Of a stretch of 41,321 nt of DNA, positions 7,820 through 16,853 are shown one piece after another. Positions within the stretch are counted from its first letter, which is position 1. Every line of letters begins with the position of its first letter. The DNA is from Pyrinomonadaceae bacterium (lineage in GTDB: Bacteria; Acidobacteriota; Blastocatellia; Pyrinomonadales; Pyrinomonadaceae): the NCBI GenBank assembly GCA_013003215.1, contig JABDKD010000021.1, positions 1-41,321 on the forward strand, given 5' to 3'. The notes under the pieces were generated by a model that did no database searches, was not told the origin of the DNA, and saw only the letters and a list, made by a program, of their open reading frames with translations. The translations under genes were made by a program, and so were the position numbers.

Positions 7820-9772
7820 TCAGTTGAGCTGGTTCTTCCTTGATTTAGACGGTTTCGGCGAGCTCTTCTTGGGCGCGCTGCGTTTTGGCGCCGAGCGCTT
7901 TGGAGCAGACCTTCGGGCCGGCGGAGATGATTTCCTCGGAGGTGGCGAAGACCTTCGGGCCGGCGGAGACTTTCTTCGCGCAGGTGGCGAAGACTTTCTG
8001 GCCGGTGGTGAACTCCTGCGTGGCGCCGTCGATTTCTGACGCGAAGGATATGTCCTCTTCGGCGTGCTGCGTTTAGCCGGAGGCGACTTCGTTCTAGTCA
8101 GTGGTTTCGTCGATCTGACCGGAGGCGTGCTCCTGGTGGTTCTTCGAGTCGGTTTCGTACTGCGATTCGTAGAACGGATCGGCGGAGAATAAACCGGACC
8201 ACTGCCCGGAGTCGTCTTGCTGTCCCGTTTTCGCTCAAAGGCTCCCGTGCCGGTCGAACGCGTCGTCGTGCTCCTCCGAATAGGAGTTCGGTTTCCGTAC
8301 ATCTTCTCCTTGCGAAGCCGTTCATCGACAGGCCCGATAGTCTTTCGGTTTACCACACCCGTTTTTGTTCCGACCGGCGTACGTTTAGTGGAGCGACTCT
8401 TGGCGGTCGCACCTCTGTCTGGGATCAACGGCGGAGTATGAACAATCACCGGTCGCTTGCCCAAAACCTTTCTGGCAACATTAAGTGTCGGGGTGCCAAA
8501 TGTTCTATGTTTTGAACCGAACTGGCCGCCGCGCACTGTCACAATTCCCGTCCTCGGTACGCGGTTCAATGGCGGCGTTGTAATCGATTTTCCGCGAACC
8601 ACGTTTGCACGCGGGGTCGTATTCCTTCTCGTGTTTCTATTTCGATCTCTGTTTCGGTTCCTGCGTCTGCGATTCCACCGGTTTCGATACCTGCGGTTGT
8701 AGTCGTAATAGTCGTAACCATATGGAAGCGGATACCAACAGAAATTGTTTCCGATGTAAGTAACGAAAACGATCGCCGGCCGCCACCACGATCTGTGTCT
8801 TCGATATCTGCGATGCGGGGACCAGTACCAACGTCCGCGATGATGAATCCAACGTCCGCTGTGGTATGTGGCCCATCCCCACGGTTCGGCATTGACCCAC
8901 GTCCAACCGTAGTACGGCAGCCATCGCCATTGGCCATAACGGTAGGGTGACCAGTTCCGGTACCTGGCGATCGTTCGATAGCTTGGGCTCCAAACGTTTC
9001 CGTAACCCGAAATATACGTCCAGTCACCATAGTCATCGAGGTCATCAGCACCGTAGACATCCTGATCGACGTACTGGTCATAGTCGTTATTTGTGAAAGC
9101 AGCCGCTAAGTAACGGTTGCGCTCATCGGTCCAGTCCGCAAAAAGATCATCCGGTGCTGAGTTCCTTGAAGTTTCCCATTCACCTTCCCGGTTTCCGTCA
9201 AGAAACAGGAGTGCGGTTCTGCCATCTCTCAGCGCGAAACCGGAATCCTTCGAATAGACCCTCGCCTCACCGCTGTCGCTTACGGACACGCGGACTTCTT
9301 TGTCGAGTTCATTTCCGGCATCGATTCTATAAGAACCGGCCTTCTTGATCGCAATAGTCGACTCGGGTGCGTCGATTTCCAGGTAAGTATTGTCGTTTTC
9401 GAATCTGATGAGTGCGACGCCAAGAGTTCCTTTTGAAAGACTCAGAGCGATTCCATCATCGGCCAGAAAAGTGAATTTTAGTTGAGAGTTTTCATCGAGG
9501 CGCAGAAATGAAAAACGATCGAGCTGGATCTCCATCCTTGTATCTCGATCGGTCTCGATAATATCACCTTCGACTATCGGCAGATTCTCAACAACCTCTT
9601 CCCATTCCTCGTTGTCGATTCTCTGTATTTTCGCTTTGCCGTCTAATACGCTGACGCGGGCAACACGTGCGTCGACTTCCTCGGTCTCATCGGTTTCGTA
9701 GTCCTGTGCGGTAACTACGCCAACTGAAAAGACGGCAAGCAGCATCAATGTCCATATTGGGGTTCTAAACAT
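7820..9772 (-). CDS. FecR-domain protein with W/Y-rich (DUF6600-like) and basic low-complexity tail
   Basis: The ORF could start 13 codons earlier at 9811, but ATG 9772 has AAGGAG 7 nt upstream and begins directly with a signal peptide (MFRTPIWTLMLLAVFSVGVVTA), so it is chosen (650 aa). Residues of about 35-190 form a FecR-like beta domain (ARVSVLDGKAKIQ, GDIIETDRDTRMEIQL, SLSKGTLGV). A Trp/Tyr-rich segment follows (YGQWRWLPYYGWTWVNAEPW, SGRWIHHRGRWYWSP) matching what I know as DUF6600. The last ~280 residues are Arg/Lys/Ser/Pro-rich, with SSPPARR- and SAPKR-type repeats. The protein is likely exported; the basic tail may bind the envelope or nucleic acid (inference). Only the N-terminal domain assignment is firm. 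Confidence 0.85.
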   Translation of the reverse strand: MFRTPIWTLMLLAVFSVGVVTAQDYETDETEEVDARVARVSVLDGKAKIQRIDNEEWEEVVENLPIVEGDIIETDRDTRMEIQLDRFSFLRLDENSQLKFTFLADDGIALSLSKGTLGVALIRFENDNTYLEIDAPESTIAIKKAGSYRIDAGNELDKEVRVSVSDSGEARVYSKDSGFALRDGRTALLFLDGNREGEWETSRNSAPDDLFADWTDERNRYLAAAFTNNDYDQYVDQDVYGADDLDDYGDWTYISGYGNVWSPSYRTIARYRNWSPYRYGQWRWLPYYGWTWVNAEPWGWATYHSGRWIHHRGRWYWSPHRRYRRHRSWWRPAIVFVTYIGNNFCWYPLPYGYDYYDYNRRYRNRWNRRRRNRNRDRNRNTRRNTTPRANVVRGKSITTPPLNRVPRTGIVTVRGGQFGSKHRTFGTPTLNVARKVLGKRPVIVHTPPLIPDRGATAKSRSTKRTPVGTKTGVVNRKTIGPVDERLRKEKMYGNRTPIRRSTTTRSTGTGAFERKRDSKTTPGSGPVYSPPIRSTNRSTKPTRRTTRSTPPVRSTKPLTRTKSPPAKRSTPKRTYPSRQKSTAPRRSSPPARKSSPPARRKSPPARRSSPPPRKSSPPARRSAPKRSAPKRSAPKKSSPKPSKSRKNQLN

Positions 9773-9965
9773 AAGACAATCTCCTTCAATCTTTTGGGAA
9801 GAGCCCACCATACTTCGGCTTGTACAGTGTTTTTACCGCTTAATTAATCGCAAAAATCATGCCTAACCCCTGATCTCCCAATATTTGGCGCAAATAGACT
9901 AATTCGGCAACAAATAGTAGACGAGATGGGATACCTTGTGTAACGAATTGGTATGTAACGAGGTT

Positions 9966-10331
9966 TTACGCGAGAGTTGCGAGATAAGGAGCGACCTGAA
10001 TTGTAAGGTCGTTGAGCGTCTCCCGGGCAACAAATCCCATTGCCGAGAGACCTGTTACGAAATGAACCCCCATCAGGGCTGTGTAAATGAAGAGTGCGAT
10101 CAACAGACCGTACTTCGCAAGACGAAGGTGGTTCCATTTCCATAGTACGACCGCAGCAATCGCACCAACCGCAAGCTTGACCAACAGAAAGGGCATATCA
10201 CCGATATCAAGCAGCGTCGCCATGAGGTGGTTACCTTCCGTCGCAAACCCGTTGCGGACCCAAAATAGGGTCAAAACGGCGTCCATGAAGTTAAAGGTAA
10301 ACAGCAATACTACCTGAAGGTAAAACGGCAT
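9966..10331 (-). CDS. DUF5658-like small membrane protein
   Basis: The 121-aa protein has about four hydrophobic helices (YLQVVLLFTFNFMDAVLTLFWV, FLLVKLAVGAIAAVVLWKW, LLIALFIYTALMGVHFVTGL). The order D-x-x-LT-x-x-W near the first helix followed by ATEGNHLMATLL matches the DUF5658 pattern of family members. Function is unknown. ATG is preceded by GGGGATTGGAG. It is a single gene between the FecR gene and the divergent LysM gene. Confidence 0.75.
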   Translation of the reverse strand: MPFYLQVVLLFTFNFMDAVLTLFWVRNGFATEGNHLMATLLDIGDMPFLLVKLAVGAIAAVVLWKWNHLRLAKYGLLIALFIYTALMGVHFVTGLSAMGFVARETLNDLTIQVAPYLATLA

Positions 10332-10598
10332 TCTCCAATCCCCTGATCAGTGTTTAAACTGGTTCCGTAGCGATTGAAGTACACCTGTGCCACTTCAAAC
10401 CAAACGGAATATTCTTTTCGACTTACCGTAACTATATGTCTAATAACGGCTTTCTTTCAATATTTTTCGAACTTATTTTGTTTGGTTTCCAAAAGTGATA
10501 TTCTGAAGCTGTAATCGCCCCCGTAATCAGGTTATTTATCGGTGTTCCCTCAGGGAAATCGGATGGCCCTTTTAATAAAGATTTGAGGTAGGAATCTC
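10332..10598. promoter_or_regulatory. Divergent intergenic region, probable promoters
   Basis: This 267-bp gap separates the divergent DUF5658 and LysM genes, so it must hold both promoters. The part at 10430-10515 is AT-rich. TTCCCTCAGGGAA at 10543-10555 is a small palindrome about 45 nt before the LysM start. AGGTAGGAAT is the LysM ribosome-binding site. I see no confident -35/-10 pair. Confidence 0.35.
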
Positions 10599-11462
10599 AT
10601 GAATATATTCAACAAACAAAAAACCCTTCTGACGCTGGCGCTTTGCAGTCTCTTGATGATGGCGGCGACAGTTGCGGGACAGAATTACAAAGTCGAAACG
10701 GGCGAGCGAATTCGGGTAAGAATCGAAGAAAAGATAACGTCCAAAACGTCACAGCCGGGTGATAAGTTCACAACCAGGGTCACCGAACCCGTCTATTCAT
10801 CAACGGGAATCGTCGTGATTCCGGTTGGAAGTAAGATCACCGGGAATATAGACGATGTGACGCGTGCCAAGAAAGGCGGCAAACCGGGCCAGATCGAAGT
10901 CAGCTTTGGTGAGCTCAGGCTTCCGAACGGAAGAAAGAAGAACTTTAACGGTTCACTTACAAGCCTGGACACGAAGAAAGCAAAAAGCGATAACGAGGGA
11001 TCGGCTTCGGCCGAAAAGATGAAGAACCGTAAGGTAATCTTTATCGGCGGCGGCGGTGCCGGAGGTGCGCTGATCGGAGCCATCGTTGGCGGCGGCAAGG
11101 GCGCCATTATCGGTGGAATTATCGGAGCCGGTGGCGGGCTTCTGGGCGAGCGTCTTACGAAAGGAAAAGAAGCTGAAGTGAAGTCGGGAACTGAATTTGG
11201 AATCTACATCAACCGTGATTTTTATCTTCCCCGTTATACTTCTACCGAGGTCAAAGAAACCCGTGGAGACGATCCGGATCTGCCTCAGCGTACGGACGGC
11301 CCCTCAAGAACCTATGTTGTTCAACCGGGAGATACTCTTGGGCGTATCAGCTTTAAGTTCTATGGAACAACGAGCCGTTACATGGACATATACAACGCCA
11401 ATCGGGATAAATTGAGTAGCCCCAGCAGTATTAAGGTTGGCCAGGAACTGGTCATTCCTTAG
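10599..11462 (+). CDS. Exported glycine-zipper LysM protein
   Basis: The 287-aa protein starts with a signal peptide (LLTLALCSLLMMAATVAGQ). Residues ~30-130 look like a beta domain with the phrases KITSKTSQPGDKFTTRV and VIPVGSKITG, seen in exported proteins of this phylum. A glycine-zipper stretch (~149-186: GGAGGALIGAIVGGGKGAII) could insert in a membrane. The C-terminus is one LysM domain (~238-286: TYVVQPGDTLGRISFKFYG to IKVGQELVIP), which binds peptidoglycan glycans. The combination suggests an envelope-anchoring protein. AGGTAGGAA lies upstream of the ATG and a strong terminator follows. Confidence 0.85.
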   Translation: MNIFNKQKTLLTLALCSLLMMAATVAGQNYKVETGERIRVRIEEKITSKTSQPGDKFTTRVTEPVYSSTGIVVIPVGSKITGNIDDVTRAKKGGKPGQIEVSFGELRLPNGRKKNFNGSLTSLDTKKAKSDNEGSASAEKMKNRKVIFIGGGGAGGALIGAIVGGGKGAIIGGIIGAGGGLLGERLTKGKEAEVKSGTEFGIYINRDFYLPRYTSTEVKETRGDDPDLPQRTDGPSRTYVVQPGDTLGRISFKFYGTTSRYMDIYNANRDKLSSPSSIKVGQELVIP

Positions 11463-11472
11463 ATTGCTTGGA

Positions 11473-11500
11473 AAAAGGGCCGCCATCTGGCGGCCCTTTT
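11473..11500 (+). terminator. Rho-independent terminator of LysM gene
   Basis: AAAAGGGCCGCC-ATCT-GGCGGCCCTTTT is a perfect 12-bp stem starting 11 bases after the LysM stop. The flanking A and T tracts allow use on both strands. Confidence 0.9.
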
Positions 11501-11678
11501 CATTGACCAAGAAACAATTCACATTGACCATGTTGCGAATGGATCTTTAATGAAGAATTCACAGAATCTGTGATCTTCGTTCGCTGAAGGAATGCGATTA
11601 GCTGATATTTTGAGAGAAGAATACTACTCGTTTTGAACCCAAAAAAATTATCGATGGTCAATGTTTACTGCGAAATGA

Positions 11679-12515
11679 TCAAAGGCTTTCGAGTTTCCTG
11701 ACGACGTCGTCAATCAACCAATTCGGAGTCGAAGCGCCCGCTGTAACCCCAACAGTTTCAACCCCTTCCAAATCATCAGGATTGATGTCATCCGCCGTCT
11801 GAATCAGAAAGCTTTTATCGCATTTTTCTTTGCAGACCGCGACAAGCTTTCGACTGTTCGACGAGTGCTTTCCACCAATTACAATGAAAGCGTCAACTTC
11901 ACCTGATAGAGCCCTCGCTGAATCTTGACGGTCTCTGGTGGCAGAGCAGATCGTGTTGATCACTTCCGTCTCACCTTCGGCGATTTCTTTAACCGCATCG
12001 GCAGTATCAAAAAAAGTCTTAGCCTTTATCGTGGTCTGAGAAACTACGAGAGGATTCTTGAGTTTTGGAAGATCCGCCAACTCGCTGCTGTCATTGATAA
12101 CAAACGAATGCTCGGGTGCATATCCTTTAACGCCAACCATTTCCGGGTGCTCCGGGTTTCCGACGACAATGACGTGTCTTCCCTCAGCCGCTGCGCGCGA
12201 AGCGAGCCTCTGAACACGGGTTACGAAAGGGCAAGTCGCATCGACAACTTTCGATGCACGTTCTTCAAGGTCGCCCTGGACTTCCGGAGTGACCCCATGA
12301 GCACGGATCACCGCAGTCTCGCCTCGCTCGATCTGTACCGGTTCAGCAATCGTCGTGACACCACTTGAACTCAGACGGCCCATTTCCTCGTTATTGTGGA
12401 TCAATGGACCAAGTGTTCTCACGGTTTCTTTGTTCTCGAGCGCGTCTTCGACCATATCGACCGCACGTTCGACCCCAAAACAAAATCCCCGTTCATCTGC
12501 TAGTAATACTTTCAT
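11679..12515 (-). CDS. ispH: 4-hydroxy-3-methylbut-2-enyl diphosphate reductase
   Basis: This is the last enzyme of the MEP isoprenoid pathway: it reduces HMBPP to IPP plus DMAPP with a [4Fe-4S] cluster. The three cluster cysteines are at C12 (GFCFGV), C95 (DATCPFV) and C190 (TICSAT). The substrate histidines are at H40 (LIHN), H73 (RAHG) and H123 (PEHPE). ASTPNWLI near the C-terminus is also typical. Length is 278 aa, slightly shorter than the E. coli enzyme (~316). It lies alone between a terminator and the split helicase. Its products feed the carotenoid genes 11 kb away, although there is no sign of co-transcription. Confidence 0.97.
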   Translation of the reverse strand: MKVLLADERGFCFGVERAVDMVEDALENKETVRTLGPLIHNNEEMGRLSSSGVTTIAEPVQIERGETAVIRAHGVTPEVQGDLEERASKVVDATCPFVTRVQRLASRAAAEGRHVIVVGNPEHPEMVGVKGYAPEHSFVINDSSELADLPKLKNPLVVSQTTIKAKTFFDTADAVKEIAEGETEVINTICSATRDRQDSARALSGEVDAFIVIGGKHSSNSRKLVAVCKEKCDKSFLIQTADDINPDDLEGVETVGVTAGASTPNWLIDDVVRKLESL

Positions 12516-12573
12516 AAATCAGTTCAGTAAATGATACCGAATGCGGCAAAAACACTCAAAGTAATTTGTCCGG

Positions 12574-12661
12574 TCAGTTAACTTTGTTGACTAAGTTCCC
12601 CAAGTTAACTGTGTTTCAAAACAACTTCGCCAACATCGTAAACTTAGCAAACATACGTAAC
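12574..12661. repeat. Word-repeat inverted element (GTTGACTAAGTT family)
   Basis: The left part carries GTTAACTTTGTTGACTAAG and the right part carries the complement-like words AACTTCGCCAAC and AAACTTAGCAAAC. The words match those at 34124-34348 and 37711-37833. The element directly abuts the stop codon of the helicase C-half. Confidence 0.6.
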
Positions 12662-14515
12662 TTACCGAATCGGCTCTCTTAACACTATTTCGGCGGCAGC
12701 ACGTGCATTGGATGCAGAATCGCGATTTTCATCCTTCAAATGTGCGACCTGCATCAACGCTTCCCCTGTTCTTGAGAGGAGCCTCACGAGATCCCCCTCT
12801 TCCGCACGCGTCCTCGATACCAGCTCATTCCATGAGATACCACCGGCCCAGGATTCGGCAGCCGCGGCCGCGGAAAAGTTGATCTCTTCCGCTATTTCGA
12901 CACCGCATTCCCATTCGACCTCAGAAACATCGTAAATGATCTCTTCAAAATCCTTGATTGATTCAAGGAGTTCGTTCGTCAAACTCAAGTCTCCGTAGTC
13001 TCTCTCTGCATCGGCGGCCAGCGATGCCATGAAACCGGCAGTTGCAGGTATGTCGAGATTCGCGAAAATACCGGACTTTATCGCTTCACCAACCAACAGC
13101 GGCCTGTCCAGACGAAGATCCGCCAGCCATCGACCGGACTCAGTTGCTTTCTCGGCGGCAATATCCAGGTATCCGAATCTTTCAAGGACCCTGGCGCGAT
13201 TCAGGAAAGGCTGCCAGATCCCTCGCCTAAGAGCTTCTATTTCGCGAGCTTTGCGCTCGATATACTCGGCATCCGGCGTAAGGTTTACGAGAAGGTCCCT
13301 CGCGGAATCAGTCTCATTTTCGGGAAGCAGGCTTTCTATCGCATCTTCAACGATTACTTCGGCTGCGTCCGAGTCCAACCGTTCGAGAGCATAGGAGGGC
13401 TCTTTGATTATCTTGTTCTTTCCTTCCTCAATCTCCGTAAATGCGTCATCGAGTGATTCGTCTTGAAGCGAGTAGATCTTTTCGTAGACTCTCTTCACGT
13501 TTGAAAGTGAAAATGTAACGCTTTGGCCGTGCTCCTTCATCGCCGTCACTCGTGACCTTTGAATATCGATTACAAGTAGAAATTTCCGGCCGCTCTTTCC
13601 TCGCGAAACCATCCTGCCTCGTTTGACGTTCGACTTGAGCCAACGCAGCCGCATTTCTTCGCGAGTGACCGGGATGCGTCTGGCCAAACGGTCCAGCGTT
13701 CCGATCAGTCTTTCGAAACCGATCGCGGCCTCAACGGTTAGATCCAGGCCCGAATCGACAATTCTCGATTCGAGAGTCTCTCTCATCTGCTGCTGCTTCC
13801 GACGCAGCCCGGTAACCTGCTTTGCAGTTTTTCGAAACGCGAAACTCTTTTCAGCGATTAAACGGACCTGTTCAAAACTCTCGAATGCGTCCAGTAGATT
13901 GAGCAGGCTGGTGTATGTGGAGCGAAACTTGCTTTCAAGCGGATCGGGGGGTGATGTTAGGAGTTCAGCCATTTTTGGCGGGTTTTGAAACCGGCTCGGG
14001 GCGAGCACCACGAACCCGACATTGTCGCGACCGCGACGGCCCGCGCGTCCTGTCATCTGCTGGACCTCACTGGCAAAAAGAGGTCGCCAACCGTCATTTC
14101 CGCGTGTGTCCGCATTCGAAACGACAACGCTTCGCGCCGGAAAATCTACTCCCGCGGCCACCGTTGAAGTCGCAAAAATCGCGTTTAGCAGCCCGCCCGC
14201 CATCATCTTTTCAACCAACAATTTCCATGCGGGAATGTGGCCCGCGTGATGTGACCCGACGCCGGCTCGGAGCAGGATGCCCTTGTGTTTGTGTCTTTTT
14301 ACTTCGGGATACTCTTCGAGAAACTGCTCGTAAAGTTGGAGCCGTGCATCTTTTTTTCCGAAATCGGTTTGAAAAGATTTGTCGAGTGCGACTTCCGTTG
14401 CGGCCTCATCACATTTGCGGCGGGACGGCACGAATACGATCGCCGGGAGCAGATCATAGGATCTTAGGGCGGAGATGAGCCTGGGCGGCGGAATTTCCGG
14501 CAGATTAAAACGCAC
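12662..14515 (-). CDS. Ski2-like helicase, C-terminal half of split gene
   Basis: The 617-residue ORF starts with GTG at 14515, two codons after an in-frame TGA. It begins exactly where a RecA2 helicase domain should begin: RFNLPEIPPPRLISALRSYD, then LPAIVFVPSRRKCDEAA, HHAGHIPAWK, FATSTVAAGVDFPARSVVV and the motif VI run QMTGRAGRRG. The remaining ~400 residues are the helical C-terminal part of the Ski2/HelY class. It has no Walker A or DEAH motif; those are in the ORF at 16854-17720 on the same strand. Together they make ~905 aa, a normal length for one helicase. Whether the halves assemble or the gene is dead is open. No Shine-Dalgarno is evident at the GTG. Confidence 0.85.
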   Translation of the reverse strand: MRFNLPEIPPPRLISALRSYDLLPAIVFVPSRRKCDEAATEVALDKSFQTDFGKKDARLQLYEQFLEEYPEVKRHKHKGILLRAGVGSHHAGHIPAWKLLVEKMMAGGLLNAIFATSTVAAGVDFPARSVVVSNADTRGNDGWRPLFASEVQQMTGRAGRRGRDNVGFVVLAPSRFQNPPKMAELLTSPPDPLESKFRSTYTSLLNLLDAFESFEQVRLIAEKSFAFRKTAKQVTGLRRKQQQMRETLESRIVDSGLDLTVEAAIGFERLIGTLDRLARRIPVTREEMRLRWLKSNVKRGRMVSRGKSGRKFLLVIDIQRSRVTAMKEHGQSVTFSLSNVKRVYEKIYSLQDESLDDAFTEIEEGKNKIIKEPSYALERLDSDAAEVIVEDAIESLLPENETDSARDLLVNLTPDAEYIERKAREIEALRRGIWQPFLNRARVLERFGYLDIAAEKATESGRWLADLRLDRPLLVGEAIKSGIFANLDIPATAGFMASLAADAERDYGDLSLTNELLESIKDFEEIIYDVSEVEWECGVEIAEEINFSAAAAAESWAGGISWNELVSRTRAEEGDLVRLLSRTGEALMQVAHLKDENRDSASNARAAAEIVLREPIR

Positions 14516-14527
14516 GACTCATAGTAA

Positions 14528-14655
14528 ATGGACACAAGGTTGGGGACAAGGGACGTGGTGACGCGGAGACTAGGGGAAAGGGGGATGCGGAGAAACGGGG
14601 AAGCGGTGGTGCAGAGGCAGCGGGAAAGGGGGACTCGGAGATACGGGGAAAAGAA
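14528..14655. repeat. Purine-rich degenerate repeat tract
   Basis: The plus strand is made of recurring G/A-rich words (GGGGACAAGGGAC, ACGCGGAGACTAGGGGAAAG, ATGCGGAGAAACGGGGAAG, CTCGGAGATACGGGGAAAAG). The spacing is irregular. It lies just upstream of the helicase C-half start and separates it from the NTF2-like gene. No gene is seen in it. Confidence 0.55.
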
Positions 14656-14688
14656 AGACGAAACAATTAACGGACAGCGAAGTATTCT

Positions 14689-14730
14689 GGTCAATGGTCA
14701 ATGGTCAATGGTCAATGGTCAATGGTCAAT
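14689..14730. repeat. Heptamer tandem repeat (GGTCAAT)6
   Basis: Six perfect GGTCAAT copies in 42 bp. The array overlaps the 3' end of the NTF2-like gene, supplying its last codons (LTIDH) and its stop. Confidence 0.95.
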
Positions 14731-15092
14731 GCTTTGCTCATTGCGACACTGATGGCCTGAATGGCATTCGCGGGCCGGAGCATCACTTCAAAATCGATTA
14801 TGCGTCCTTCCTGATCAAGCTTGAGCAAATCGACACCCCGGACAGTCAATTCACCGATTCTCGCTTCGAACTCAAGGACGGCGTTTTTTTCGTTCACGAC
14901 TTCCCTAATGTACTCGAACTCTTTTAAGACGGTAGACGCGGCCATCAAGAATATCTTGACCACGGGTCTTCCCGTCTTCGGTTTCCAGACTACCGGTGAA
15001 TGAAAAACGCAATCCTCCGCTAAAATGTCATCGAGAAGATCAGGGTTCTGAGTGGCGACGAATTGGTGCCAGCGCTTTAACGTTTCATTCAT
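14712..15092 (-). CDS. NTF2/SnoaL-like protein
   Basis: The 126-aa protein matches the small cone-shaped NTF2-like fold by length and pattern: an N-terminal helix (LKRWHQFVATQNPDLLDDIL), AEDCVFHSPVV, then strands ending in GVDLLKLDQEGRIIDFEVMLRP. Family members are isomerases, hydrolases or ligand-binding proteins, and no specific activity can be read here. Its C-terminal residues and stop codon are encoded by the (GGTCAAT)6 array, so the original end may have been replaced. It is one of two genes sitting between the helicase halves. Confidence 0.8.
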   Translation of the reverse strand: MNETLKRWHQFVATQNPDLLDDILAEDCVFHSPVVWKPKTGRPVVKIFLMAASTVLKEFEYIREVVNEKNAVLEFEARIGELTVRGVDLLKLDQEGRIIDFEVMLRPANAIQAISVAMSKALTIDH

Positions 15093-15132
15093 ATGTGGAT
15101 AGTGCTGAGTGTTGTGGCCTGAGCTTTCATCT

Positions 15133-15232
15133 CCGCCTGTGTCAGCAGGCGGGTTTCAATCGTCGCTGACGCGACGAAGAACATTTTTCTTTGATATGCA
15201 CCGTGGGCTGCACGCTTCGCGCTGACCCACGG
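15133..15232. repeat. Interspersed palindromic intergenic element
   Basis: CCGCCTG-TGTCAG-CAGGCGG (15133-15152) and CCGTGGG...CCCACGG (15201-15232) form two hairpins. Between them CAATCGTCGCTGACGCGACGA is the reverse-complement relative of the core in the 87-bp direct repeats at 22881-23049. This places one dispersed family at two loci in opposite orientation. Together with the word repeat at 15296 it fills the 241-bp gap between the NTF2-like and peptidase genes. Confidence 0.6.
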
Positions 15233-15295
15233 CTAAAATCATCCTGTCGCTACGCGACCATAAAGGGATTCCGGACCTCAAAAATCGTTATCCCA

Positions 15296-15323
15296 ACTCA
15301 AAACTCAAAACTCAAAACTCAAA
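15296..15323. repeat. Heptamer tandem repeat (ACTCAAA)4
   Basis: Four perfect ACTCAAA units end 10 bases before the stop of the minus-strand peptidase gene. Confidence 0.9.
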
Positions 15324-15333
15324 GTTCACACCC

Positions 15334-16836
15334 CTACCGGATCGCAATATTCTTCGCGCTTGAATCCCTGATCATTCCATCGTTGACGCTCGAGACGCGG
15401 ATCCGGGCACGGTGCGAAGCCCGGCCTCCGATCGAGATGATCTCTGAACCGTCGTTAGGTGTGTTGTTAACCAAAGTGGACCAGGTCGTCCCTTCGTCCC
15501 TCGAAAGCTCGATCCGTACATTTCCAGCGACATTGTTCGAAGACCAATTAAGAGTCCTGAGAATCAAACGCGGCAATGCGGCATCTTCGCTATAGTTGTC
15601 CAATTTGATTGCAGTGCCACTCGACCTGAAATTGGCAACAGTGTCTGCCGTGCCTTCGAGCGATCTTGCGTTGTTTCTCGTTCCACGCAGACCCGTAGCG
15701 GCTCCCTGGAACTCTACATCCGGATTCGAAAACTGGGGTCGGCGCGTACAGCCGCCGGTACACTGGTTCGAATACGACATCACCGTGCGGTAATTCCCGC
15801 TTACATAATGTCCAAAACTATATGGATACGCGGAACTTCCGCCATTTGCGGGATCATGAGTACTTCCCATGTTGTGCCCAAGCTCGTGCGCGAAAGTTAG
15901 ATTTCCAACGGCACATGTGCGCAGCGTCACCGAATAGGCTGATGGTGCGAATCCTGTAGAAACGTTGCTCATCACATACGCGACACCACAGCCTCCCAGC
16001 GAATTTGTCAGCATTGCGACCATGTCTGCACTGTGTGTGTTTCGGAGCGCTTGTGTCGCGGCATCCGCTCTAAGGTTTCCAAGGCTGTTAGCCTCGGTCA
16101 ATGCGGTTTCTTCAGTATGGACAAGCCTGACCCGCTGGCGCACCCTGCTGTTTATATATGCCGTATTAGTCGCGTCAATAGCAGCCTGAGCAAGGGCGTT
16201 TGCCTGCGCGTCACCGCCGACAGCGTTCTTTACCGCCAATGTATAAACAACCAAAACATCGATCCGGTCCCCCGAATCTTCCAAAACTCCGAGATTTTCA
16301 GGTATTTCTTTCGATTCGGAAACGGGAGGTTTGATCTCGCCTCCGCATTCCGGGTATTGAGAATGATCTAACTGGATCAAGATCTGCCTGTCACCTATGG
16401 CAATGATCTCGTACGCTGCGCCCCGAGTATGGATAAGCCCGTTCAGGACTCCCTTGTACGAAGTCAGCACTACATCACCCCTGAATTCTTCGTCTGGAAT
16501 AATCCCGCGCCATGTAAAGCCGTCCCTTCGGCTTTCATAACCCTCTGATTTTCTCTGAACTGCCCTGTGCATCCTGCCGTCAAACAACGGAAACACGAGG
16601 GTCTTTTGTTCACCTGAACGAAAAGCATCCGTATTCAGATTGATGTCGCTCTCCATTACCGACGCGGGAGAATTTTTCTCTTCGCCGGGAAAAGCACGTG
16701 GAGTGGTCTTTAGAGAGAAGAGTTCACTAGCCGATTGTGCCTTTGCACCCGAATCTCCGGGCCAGAAGACGATTGAAAACAGAAATACGGTTACTGTCGA
16801 AGCCAAAACGACTGGCTTAACAAATCCAATTTTCAT
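15334..16836 (-). CDS. Secreted metzincin metallopeptidase (reprolysin/M12-like)
   Basis: The 500-aa protein has a signal peptide (VVLASTVTVFLFSIVFWPG). The zinc motif HELGHNMGSTHD at ~317-328 (HExxHxxGxxHD) is followed by a Met-turn segment (YRTVMSYSNQC), which defines a metzincin. The start of the catalytic domain, DRIDVLVVYTLAVKNAVGG, resembles the reprolysin-like families. Residues ~45-185 look like a propeptide. The last ~95 residues are beta-rich (IRLELSRDEGTTW-like turns) and may be a C-terminal binding or sorting domain. ATG has AGGTG 7 nt upstream. The gene begins only 17 bp after the stop of the helicase N-half, so it may be co-transcribed with it. It is part of the insert that splits the helicase. 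Confidence 0.9.
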   Translation of the reverse strand: MKIGFVKPVVLASTVTVFLFSIVFWPGDSGAKAQSASELFSLKTTPRAFPGEEKNSPASVMESDINLNTDAFRSGEQKTLVFPLFDGRMHRAVQRKSEGYESRRDGFTWRGIIPDEEFRGDVVLTSYKGVLNGLIHTRGAAYEIIAIGDRQILIQLDHSQYPECGGEIKPPVSESKEIPENLGVLEDSGDRIDVLVVYTLAVKNAVGGDAQANALAQAAIDATNTAYINSRVRQRVRLVHTEETALTEANSLGNLRADAATQALRNTHSADMVAMLTNSLGGCGVAYVMSNVSTGFAPSAYSVTLRTCAVGNLTFAHELGHNMGSTHDPANGGSSAYPYSFGHYVSGNYRTVMSYSNQCTGGCTRRPQFSNPDVEFQGAATGLRGTRNNARSLEGTADTVANFRSSGTAIKLDNYSEDAALPRLILRTLNWSSNNVAGNVRIELSRDEGTTWSTLVNNTPNDGSEIISIGGRASHRARIRVSSVNDGMIRDSSAKNIAIR

Positions 16837-16853
16837 AAATCACCTATTTGTAG

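Noticed and set aside
7824..8703. Plus-strand ORFs opposite the basic tail of the FecR protein
   Set aside because: They mirror the SSPPARR-type low-complexity codons of the minus-strand gene and have no independent signals.
14516..16853. Classical transposon splitting the helicase
   Set aside because: No transposase gene and no convincing terminal inverted repeats; only a possible 4-base direct repeat (CGTT) is seen at the junctions.
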